Of a stretch of 64,000 nt of DNA, positions 33,699 through 40,463 are shown in pieces. This DNA is from Pseudoduganella aquatica (GTDB lineage: Bacteria; Pseudomonadota; Gammaproteobacteria; Burkholderiales; Burkholderiaceae_D). The notes beneath the pieces were generated by a model. That model was given only the letters and a program-made list of their open reading frames with translations. It searched no databases and had not been told where the DNA came from. The DNA lies in the NCBI RefSeq assembly GCF_009857595.1, contig NZ_WWCU01000004.1:124001-188000 (forward strand), written 5' to 3'. Position 1 is the stretch's first letter; every line of letters starts with the position of its first letter. A program made the position numbers and the translations under genes.

Positions 33699-35825
33699 TT
33701 ACAGCTTGTAGCTGGCCTGGACCGAGAACGAGCGCCCGGCCAGGGGCAGGTCGAAGGGCAGCGCCAGGCCCGGCGCCAGCGTCGGCTCGCGCGCGTCGGC
33801 GTCGAAGATGTTGCGCACGGCGGCCGAGAAGTTCCACTGGTTCTTGCCGCGCCGGGTCGACAGCGTCAGGTCGAAGGTGCGGTAGTCGGCGATGGGCTTG
33901 CGCAGGTCGCCGGTGGCGCGCTGGCGGCCGGCCACCCAGTTCAGCTGCGGCGACAGCGTGTAGTTGCCGCCGAACTGCCAGTCGGCGCGGCCGAACAGAT
34001 GGTGGCGCGGCGCGTAGCCGGCGTCCTTCTGCGTGGCCTCGTCCACCGAGCGCTGCCAAGCGTAATTGCCCACCAGGCGCAGCTCGCGGTTGACGTTCCA
34101 GTTGCCTTCCAGCTCCATGCCGTGGCCGGTCTGGTCGCCCTGGTTGGCAAAGGTGGAGCCGGTGCCGGCCATCATGTTCGGCACCAGGCGGATGATGTTG
34201 CTCATCTCGTAGCGGTACAGCGTCAGGTTGATTTGCGCGTCCGCCTGGGCTTGCCAGGAGAAGGCCGCTTCCAGCGTGCGGTCGGTTTCCGGCTTCAGGT
34301 TGGCGTTGCCGCGCGCCACAGGGTTGGCCAGGCTGTAGGCCTCGTTGAAGGACGGCGCGCGGAAGGCGCGGCCGTACAGCAGCTTGGCGGTCAGGTCGAA
34401 GGTGGCGTCCCACACCAGCGCGAAGCGCGGGTTGGTGGTGCCGCCAAAGTCGGAATAGCGGTCGTGGCGCACGCCGGCGGTCAGGGTCCAGTCGGTGGCC
34501 AGGCGCCATTCGTCCTGCGCGTACAGGTAGTCGATGCGGCGCTTGTGCGGCCGCATAAAGGGATTGCTGTCGCTGAAGTCCGCCAGGCCCGGCAGCGGCA
34601 CGGGGGTGCCGTTGGCCGTGTAGGTGAAATTGCGGCGCTCGCGCGTGCGGTACAGGTCCAGGTCGTCGTGGCCTATGCCCACGCGCACGTGGTGGTCCGC
34701 GAAGCCGCTGTAGTCGGCATAGGCGGTGAGCCGGGTCGAGCGCTCCCAGGTTTCCGGGATGCCTATCATGCCGTTCGGGAACAGCCCGGTCGGGAAGCGG
34801 GTGCCCGGCGGCAGCAGGATGTAGCCGTCCAGCTCCTGCGCGTAGGACTGGGTGCTGATGCTGGCCCCCAGGCCCCAGTTGCGGCTGAACTGCGCGTCCG
34901 CCCAGCCCAGGCTGGTGTTGATGCGTTCGCTGCGGCCCACGCCCACCGGGTCCAGCGCGGAGGCGATGCCGGCGCCGCTGCCCTGGCGGTCGCGCAGCTT
35001 GTAGCCGAAGCGCGCGCGCCACTGGCCATAGCCGGCTTCCAGGTTCAGGTCCACCGCGTCGCCGCCGGTGTTCACGCCGCCCGGGGCCAGGCTGGCGTGG
35101 GTGCCGAGCAGGGTGTCGTTGCGGGTCTGCGCGTCCGCTTCCAGCGTGCGGTGCTGGCCGTCGGTGGTGCCGGTGCGCAGGTAGGCGGCGATCTCGATGG
35201 GGCCGAGCTTGCCGCCGTGCTGCACCCAGGCGTCGCGCGCCTGGAAGGAGCCGAGGCGCAGGCCGACTTCGGTTCCCGCCGCTTCGGCCGGACCCTTGGT
35301 GATGATGTTGATTACGCCGGAGAAGGCGTCCGAGCCGTACAGCGCCGAGCCGGGGCCGCGTATCACCTCGATGCGCGAAATCTGCTCAACCGGGAAAGTA
35401 CCCCAGACATTGCCTTTGTTGCCGATGTAGAGCGTGGTGACGGGCACGCCGTTCTGCAGCACCAGCACCTGCGGCGCATACTGGCTGAACACGCCGCGCA
35501 TGATGTACAGCGGCGTGTAGCTGTTGGGGCTGCGGGAAATATGCAGACCGGCCACGGTTTCCAGCACATGGTCGAGGTCGGTGGCGCCCATGGCGGCGAT
35601 GTCGGCCGCCGTCACCACGGAGGCCACGGCCGGCGCGCGGCGCAGCGTCTGCAGATTGCCGGTGGCGATGCTGACGCTGTCGGCGTCGCCATAGACCATG
35701 GTCAGTTCGTCTTCTTCGCTGCTGGGGCCGCCTTGCGTTTGAGCCTGGGCCTGGGTTTGTGCGATCAGGGCAGGCAGGGCGAAAGCCACTGCCAGCCAGA
35801 TACGTGATGCGCGGGAAGACTTCAA
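33699..35825 (-). CDS. TonB-dependent receptor, paralog of the one at 40464
   Basis: The 708-residue outer-membrane protein starts at TTG 35825, with GGAG correctly spaced and a signal peptide (SRIWLAVAFALPALIAQTQA). After SSEEDELTMVYGD it has a plug domain (residues about 50-170: RRAPAVASVVTAADIAAMG, VLQNGVPVT, IEVIRGPGSALYGSDAFSGV) and a barrel ending SVQASYKL. It aligns almost end to end with the receptor at 40464, sharing EEDELxxVYGD, APSFNE and APRHHLxGR blocks. The plug class fits siderophore, cobalamin or other complexed substrates; the ligand is unknown. It follows the enzyme operon but after a terminator, so it has its own promoter. Confidence 0.92.
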   Translation of the reverse strand: MKSSRASRIWLAVAFALPALIAQTQAQAQTQGGPSSEEDELTMVYGDADSVSIATGNLQTLRRAPAVASVVTAADIAAMGATDLDHVLETVAGLHISRSPNSYTPLYIMRGVFSQYAPQVLVLQNGVPVTTLYIGNKGNVWGTFPVEQISRIEVIRGPGSALYGSDAFSGVINIITKGPAEAAGTEVGLRLGSFQARDAWVQHGGKLGPIEIAAYLRTGTTDGQHRTLEADAQTRNDTLLGTHASLAPGGVNTGGDAVDLNLEAGYGQWRARFGYKLRDRQGSGAGIASALDPVGVGRSERINTSLGWADAQFSRNWGLGASISTQSYAQELDGYILLPPGTRFPTGLFPNGMIGIPETWERSTRLTAYADYSGFADHHVRVGIGHDDLDLYRTRERRNFTYTANGTPVPLPGLADFSDSNPFMRPHKRRIDYLYAQDEWRLATDWTLTAGVRHDRYSDFGGTTNPRFALVWDATFDLTAKLLYGRAFRAPSFNEAYSLANPVARGNANLKPETDRTLEAAFSWQAQADAQINLTLYRYEMSNIIRLVPNMMAGTGSTFANQGDQTGHGMELEGNWNVNRELRLVGNYAWQRSVDEATQKDAGYAPRHHLFGRADWQFGGNYTLSPQLNWVAGRQRATGDLRKPIADYRTFDLTLSTRRGKNQWNFSAAVRNIFDADAREPTLAPGLALPFDLPLAGRSFSVQASYKL

Positions 35826-35886
35826 GAGCTATCTCCAGAGTGTGATATTTTTCCCATTGTAGCGTGGCACGATTTGCTCATGGGAC

Positions 35887-35914
35887 AAAAAAGCACGCAC
35901 TGTTGCTAGCGTGC
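35887..35914 (-). terminator. Rho-independent terminator of the enzyme operon
   Basis: On the minus strand GCACGC pairs with GCGTGC (6 bp, 10-base loop; 35893-35914) and is followed by six T (complement of 35887-35892). It lies 15 bases after the stop of the gene at 35929. Confidence 0.75.
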
Positions 35915-35928
35915 AGCTTGCAAGTTAC

Positions 35929-36768
35929 TTAATTAGGCGAGGCAGCCGTTCGCCATTCCCTTGGCGCGGGACCGCTGTACTCGACGGCGCTGCAGGGCGT
36001 GGCGAACAGCACGCGCTCGGGCTTTTCCGCTGCCTCCACCACGCAGGGAGCCATGCCTGCTATAAAGATAGGCATGCGCAGCAGCTGCAGTTCGCGCACC
36101 GACATGCCCATGTCGGCAATGATGGCCGCATGCAGGCCCGAGTAGTTCATTTGCAGCTGGGCGTAGCGGCTCAGCAGCACCTGCTCGACCTGCCAGGCCA
36201 GCGCCAGGTGCGGGCCGTTATGCAGGCCCAGGCGCTCGGCCAGTTCCATAATGAAGGGAATGCGCTCGTCGTGCGAGTTGATGGGGCGGCCAAAACCGTA
36301 GATCTTGCTGCGCGCGGTTTCCTCCCACACCACGTCGGCCAGCGCCTCGCCGGCCTGCACGCGGCGCAGCGCGGTCTGCAAAAAAGTCATGCACAGCATG
36401 GTGGCTTGGCCGCCGTAGGTGGTCGCTTCCGACACGGCCATGCCGGCCACCATGGCCAGCGAGGCGCTGCTGCGCGCATTGCCGGCCAGCGCCGCCACGC
36501 GGTTGTTCCACAGGCGGGCGTCCGGATAGGAGGTATGGGTCCACATGGCTTGCACCAGCTCGGCCTGTTCGGCGCTCAGGTGGCGGCCGGTGATGCCGTA
36601 GGCGTAGAGCTGCACCCATTCCAGGCTGCACAGGTCGCGATGCAGGTCGTGGCCGCGGAATACGGCGTGGCTGCCCGGGAAGGCGGCGCCCACCTTGGTG
36701 TGCAGGCGGCCTGCGTGGTGCTGCAGCAAGGCCGGGCCTTGCAGGACTTCTTTCAGGTGAGCGCTCAT
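35929..36768 (-). CDS. Citrate-synthase-superfamily protein B, catalytic His replaced
   Basis: The 279-residue protein is about 70% of the usual citrate synthase length and looks like the large-domain core: FRGHDLHRDLCSLEWVQLYAYG near the start, SYPDARLWNNRVAALAGNAR where enzymes have HELNxSTFAAR, TTYGGQA where they have LHGGA, and YGFGRPINSHDERI where they have GFGHPxYxxxDPRA. The Asp-containing loop is thus kept, while His at the HGGA position is Tyr. It overlaps the upstream paralog-like gene by four bases, so the two are probably made together and may form a heteromer. Reaction unknown; citryl-CoA lyase or acyl-CoA condensation chemistry is possible. Confidence 0.7.
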   Translation of the reverse strand: MSAHLKEVLQGPALLQHHAGRLHTKVGAAFPGSHAVFRGHDLHRDLCSLEWVQLYAYGITGRHLSAEQAELVQAMWTHTSYPDARLWNNRVAALAGNARSSASLAMVAGMAVSEATTYGGQATMLCMTFLQTALRRVQAGEALADVVWEETARSKIYGFGRPINSHDERIPFIMELAERLGLHNGPHLALAWQVEQVLLSRYAQLQMNYSGLHAAIIADMGMSVRELQLLRMPIFIAGMAPCVVEAAEKPERVLFATPCSAVEYSGPAPREWRTAASPN

Positions 36769-37622
36769 GCTGCTTCCTTTTCAATGGCGGCCGATGCCGG
36801 AACCGATACGGGCACCGGCGGCGTGGCGGCCGGGTCGAGCTCCAGCTTGTAGAAGGGGAAGCGCTTGAAGCCGACGGCCTTCTGTTCCAGCGCGTGGGCG
36901 GCGGCGCCGGGCAGGCGCAGCAGCAGGTACAGCATTTCGCCTTCGTCCGGGCTGAAGCCCAGGTCGTGCAGCACGCAGGCGGCCACGCCGCACATGGCGA
37001 GCGGCAAGCCGGCGGCGGCGCGCGCATCTTCCAGGCCGGCGTGCAGCCAGGCCGTGCCGGGGCCGGCGCCCATGCGGTCCAGCGTGGCGAGCAGCTGGCG
37101 CACCGGCAGCGGGGTGGCGGCGCCGTGCGGATCGAAGCCCGGCAAGTGGCTTTGTTCGGGCCAGACGTCGACCGGGTCGTGTGCGCTGGCGGCGTGGAAG
37201 GCGCGCCAGGCGGCCAGGTCCGCGCCGCAGCGCTTCCACATGGTCATGGCGTCGTGCACTTCGCGCGCGCCGCCGGAGCGGCCGGCGCCCACGGCCAGCG
37301 CGGCCATCAGCGAGGAGGCGGCGGTCGAACCGCCCACGCCGCCGCACATGGCGGCGTGCACGGACGCGTCGCGCGGGCCGGGATTGGCCAGCGCCACGGC
37401 CAGCGCTTCCAGGATGTCCAGCTCGGGGCCGGCGGGCAGCTCGGCGCGCAGCAGCAGCCAGAGCATTTCCATCCAGCGCGCATTGCCGGCCATGGCGCCG
37501 TACACGTCGTAGCCACGGCAGTAGGCGGCGCGCGTGGCGAAGGGATTGTCCGCTTCCGGCGTTTCCTGCCAGATGGCGGTGTGGATCAGGTCTTTGGATG
37601 AGGGGGTTGCGTTGTTCTTCAT
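36765..37622 (-). CDS. Citrate-synthase-superfamily protein A (citryl-CoA lyase-like), degenerate active site
   Basis: The 285-residue protein shows the fold's landmarks: MLWLLLRAELPAGPELDILE, GGVGGSTAASSLMAALAVGA, GGAREVHDAM, LPGFDPHG and, near the end, LPLAMCGVAACVLHDLGFSP and RLPGAAAHALEQKAVGFKR, typical of citryl-CoA lyase C-termini. The first catalytic His region reads ALANPGPRDAS, HGGA is replaced by SGGA, and GFGHP by GFDPHG, so at least two normal acid-base residues are absent or moved. It starts nine bases after the SDR gene. I infer a non-canonical or heterodimeric enzyme with the next gene product. Confidence 0.72.
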   Translation of the reverse strand: MKNNATPSSKDLIHTAIWQETPEADNPFATRAAYCRGYDVYGAMAGNARWMEMLWLLLRAELPAGPELDILEALAVALANPGPRDASVHAAMCGGVGGSTAASSLMAALAVGAGRSGGAREVHDAMTMWKRCGADLAAWRAFHAASAHDPVDVWPEQSHLPGFDPHGAATPLPVRQLLATLDRMGAGPGTAWLHAGLEDARAAAGLPLAMCGVAACVLHDLGFSPDEGEMLYLLLRLPGAAAHALEQKAVGFKRFPFYKLELDPAATPPVPVSVPASAAIEKEAA

Positions 37623-37631
37623 GTTTTCTCC

Positions 37632-38381
37632 TTACAGCAGGCTCATGCCGCCATCGACCACGATTTCGTCGCCCACCATATAGGACGAGTCGTCGCAGGC
37701 GAGGAAGAGCGCGGCCTTCGCGACTTCGTCGGGCGAGCCGAAGCGGCGGCTGGGCGATTTCTCGGCAATGGCCAGCTTCTTGGCGCTGGCCACCTCGGCA
37801 GGCAGGCCCAGGCGGTCGAACATGGGCGTGGCGATGGGGCCGGGGCTGATGGCGTTGACGCGGATGCCGCGCCCTACCAGTTCCAGTCCCAGCGACTTGA
37901 CCAGCGAGCGCAGGCCCGCCTTGGCGGCGCCGTACACGCTGAACATTGGCGAGCCCATCTGGTTGGCGATGGAGGTGGTGACGATAATGCTGCCGCCCGC
38001 GCCAAACAGCGGCAAGGCTTTCTGCACGGTGAAGAACACGCCCTTGAGGTTGACGTTCAGCTGCTCGTCGAACGCCGCCTCGGTGGTCTGCTCGATGGGC
38101 GCAGGTTTGGCCACGCCGGCATTGATGAACAGCACGTCCAGGCGCCCGTAGCGCTCGCGCACCTGCGCCATCACGCTGTCGATGGCGGCCAGGCCGCCCG
38201 CGTCGCTGCGTATCAGCAGCGCCTTGCCGCCCAGCGCGGCGCCGGCCTGTTCCAGCTTGTGCGGATCGCGGCCGGTGATGGCGAGCTGCGCGCCCTGCGC
38301 CTGGAACAGCTGCGCGCTGGCCAGGCCGATGCCGCTGCTGCCGCCGGTAATGAGTACAACCTTGTCCTGTAGTTTGAGCAT
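37632..38381 (-). CDS. SDR-family oxidoreductase
   Basis: The 249-residue cytosolic enzyme has classical short-chain dehydrogenase features: TGGSSGIGLASA (residues 13-24) for the dinucleotide, NAG in LFINAGVAKP, Ser in VTTSIANQMGS, the YxxxK pair in VYGAAKAG and the C-terminal VDGGMSLL. Arg in TGRDPHK after strand 2 suggests NADP(H), tentatively. It begins 10 bases after the ThDP enzyme gene and probably reduces a ketone made by it. Confidence 0.9.
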   Translation of the reverse strand: MLKLQDKVVLITGGSSGIGLASAQLFQAQGAQLAITGRDPHKLEQAGAALGGKALLIRSDAGGLAAIDSVMAQVRERYGRLDVLFINAGVAKPAPIEQTTEAAFDEQLNVNLKGVFFTVQKALPLFGAGGSIIVTTSIANQMGSPMFSVYGAAKAGLRSLVKSLGLELVGRGIRVNAISPGPIATPMFDRLGLPAEVASAKKLAIAEKSPSRRFGSPDEVAKAALFLACDDSSYMVGDEIVVDGGMSLL

Positions 38382-38391
38382 GGCCGTCCTC

Positions 38392-40248
38392 TTATTGTCC
38401 GTCGTCCATCAGCACGCGCAGGCGGCTGCCCATGGGCGGCACTTCCTCCGGATCGATGTAGACGTCCAGCAGGGTAGGACCCGGGTAGTTGCAGATGCCC
38501 TTGATGTCCAGCGCCTGCATGTCCTTGGCCGAGCGGATGGTGTGGCCGCGGCCGCCGAGCGCGCGCGACAGGGCGGCGAAGTCGGTGGCGGGCAGTTCGT
38601 AGCCGATCTGCTCGGCGCCGCCCAGGCGTTGGCCGTGCTTGACCATGCCCAGCGCGCGGTCGTTCAGGATGACGAAAATCACGCACTGCTGCTCGGCCAC
38701 GGCCACCGACAGTTCCTGGCCGCTCATCAGCATGCTGCCGTCGCCGGTGATGCAGACCACGGGCACGTCCGGGTTGCCCGCCGCCGTGCCGATGGCCGCG
38801 CCGATGGCCCAGCCCATCGGCGCGAAGTGGCTGGTCAGGCGCAGCCAGCCGCCGGTGCTGCGGCGCTTGCCCAGGTCGCGCGCGCGCTCGCCGTCGGCGT
38901 TGCGGCGCTCGCCCATGCGGCGGTCCTGCGGCTGCAGGTAGTGCGCGGCCCAGGCGATGCTGTTGCCTGCGTCTGCCAGGAAGCGGGTGGTGGGCGGGAA
39001 CAGGTCGCCCAGTTCCTTCATCAGGCGCTGCGGCTTGATGGGGGCGGCGTCGCTGAAATAGGCGTGCGGCGCTTCCAGCATGTCCGAGGTGCGCCAGGCC
39101 TTGAAGGACAGTTCGCGCATGGCGCGGCGGTGCGCGGTAGCCTGGTCGTCCTGCGGGTTTTCGCGCTGGATATGGCTCACCAGGCGGTCGAACACCAGGC
39201 CCAGGCTGCCGCGCAGGTGCAAGCGCGCCATCGGCGTGCGCGCCAGGTGCTCTTCGGATTCATCGATATGCACGAGGCGGTTGTTGAGCAGGCTGTCGCA
39301 CCAGCCGCCGGTGTTCCATTCGCCCATGCTGGTGCCGGCCGCAACGATCAGGTCCACGGACGGATCGCGCAGCGCCGCCTCGGCCGTGGCATGGCCGCCG
39401 AAGCCGAATACGCCCCGGTACAGCGGATGCTGCGGGCTGACCAGGCCCTTGGCGTCCGGCGTGGTGACGAAGGTGGCGCCTTTCAGCGTGGCGAACTGCA
39501 AGATGGAATGGATGGACTCGCCGCAGCCGGAGCCGACCAGCACCACCACGTTGCGGGCGCGGGCCAGCAGGGCGCGCAGGCGCTCGATGCCGGCGTCGTC
39601 GATCAGCGCGGCGGGCTGGAGCAGGCTGTTCATGTCGTAGCTGGGGGCGCGCACATTGCTCGGCGCGCGGAACACGTCCACCGGCACGCTCAGGTGCACC
39701 GGTCCGGCGGGCGAGCGGGTTGCATGCTGCAATGCAGTAATCAGCTTCCATTCCAGCTGCATAGGATGTGAAATCAGCGAGTTGTAGCGCGTGCAGTGGC
39801 GGAACATGCCCAGCACGTCGATGCCGGTGCAGGAGGACTCTTGCAGCGTGTGTTTGCCGAAGGAAGGCAGGGCCGGCTGGCCGGAAATGACCAGCATGGG
39901 CACGCCGTTGCCGTAGGCGGTGGCGACGGCGGTGAGCATATTGGTGGCGCCGGGGCCGGAGGTGGCCACGCAGACGCCGATCTTGCCGGTTTCGCGGGCG
40001 TAGCCGTCGGCCATGAAGGCCGCGCCAGCCTCGTGGCGGGCCACGATATGGCTCAGATTGCCGCCTTTGCGCAGGTTGCGGGCGATGGCGTCGTACAGCG
40101 GCTCGATGGCGCCGCCGGGCACGCCGAACACGTAATCCACGCCCATTTGTTCCAGGTAGGCGACCAGCAGGTCGGCCATGTCCATGGTGCGTTGGGCGGC
40201 GGCAGGACGTGACTTCTCCTGTCGATTGAATTCGACATTGTCAAACAT
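38392..40248 (-). CDS. ThDP-dependent enzyme, acetolactate-synthase-like
   Basis: The 618-residue protein has the three-domain plan of the acetolactate synthase/benzoylformate decarboxylase family: Pyr domain with catalytic Glu 73 (ARHEAGAAFMADGYAR), a central domain (220-360), and a PP domain with the ThDP motif starting GDGSMLMSG at 502 and ending ND at 529-530. An Arg-rich insert (about residues 440-474, RRMGERRNADGERARDLG) is absent from ordinary acetolactate synthases, and there is no regulatory subunit gene, so branched-chain synthesis is unlikely. It may decarboxylate an alpha-keto acid and ligate the product to an acceptor. GAGGAG precedes ATG 40248. First gene of the enzyme operon. 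Confidence 0.85.
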   Translation of the reverse strand: MFDNVEFNRQEKSRPAAAQRTMDMADLLVAYLEQMGVDYVFGVPGGAIEPLYDAIARNLRKGGNLSHIVARHEAGAAFMADGYARETGKIGVCVATSGPGATNMLTAVATAYGNGVPMLVISGQPALPSFGKHTLQESSCTGIDVLGMFRHCTRYNSLISHPMQLEWKLITALQHATRSPAGPVHLSVPVDVFRAPSNVRAPSYDMNSLLQPAALIDDAGIERLRALLARARNVVVLVGSGCGESIHSILQFATLKGATFVTTPDAKGLVSPQHPLYRGVFGFGGHATAEAALRDPSVDLIVAAGTSMGEWNTGGWCDSLLNNRLVHIDESEEHLARTPMARLHLRGSLGLVFDRLVSHIQRENPQDDQATAHRRAMRELSFKAWRTSDMLEAPHAYFSDAAPIKPQRLMKELGDLFPPTTRFLADAGNSIAWAAHYLQPQDRRMGERRNADGERARDLGKRRSTGGWLRLTSHFAPMGWAIGAAIGTAAGNPDVPVVCITGDGSMLMSGQELSVAVAEQQCVIFVILNDRALGMVKHGQRLGGAEQIGYELPATDFAALSRALGGRGHTIRSAKDMQALDIKGICNYPGPTLLDVYIDPEEVPPMGSRLRVLMDDGQ

Positions 40249-40270
40249 ATAAGCTCCTCAATATGGGCGA

Positions 40271-40292
40271 ATCGGCTTTCCGATAAGCCGAT
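40271..40292. promoter_or_regulatory. Eight-base dyad in the leader of the enzyme operon
   Basis: ATCGGCTT and AAGCCGAT flank TCCGAT, 22 bases upstream of the ThDP gene start and just before its ribosome-binding site, in an AT-rich 215-base intergenic region. It may be an operator or an RNA hairpin; no T-run follows on the coding strand. Confidence 0.4.
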
Positions 40293-40407
40293 ATTTACTA
40301 GCGTTAAAGCAACAATGTATTCCTAAATGCAATAAATGTTGCAGCGCGAGATAATAGCTTAAATTTCAGGCAATGTGTGAGATTTGGAGAGAATTAGTTA
40401 AAAAATT

Positions 40408-40431
40408 CTATTGCCGATTTAAGAACGTGGC
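40408..40431 (-). pseudogene. Relic of a TonB-receptor C-terminus
   Basis: On the minus strand these bases encode A-T-F-L-N-R-Q-stop, almost the same as the A-V-F-L-N-R-Q-stop end of the receptor at 40464. The Leu, Asn and stop codons differ only at the third base, so the likeness is coding homology rather than a recent copy. No more of the gene remains upstream: a GGATGGCC/GGCCATCC hairpin (40439-40459) intervenes. I read it as the last trace of a deleted tandem receptor gene. Confidence 0.45.
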
Positions 40432-40438
40432 TTCGAGT

Positions 40439-40459
40439 GGATGGCCGGGACGGCCATCC
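40439..40459 (-). terminator. Hairpin after the second TonB receptor
   Basis: GGATGGCC and GGCCATCC form an 8-bp stem with a five-base loop, five bases beyond the receptor stop. It lacks a T-run but is well placed to end receptor transcription or protect the mRNA. Confidence 0.45.
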
Positions 40460-40463
40460 ATGT

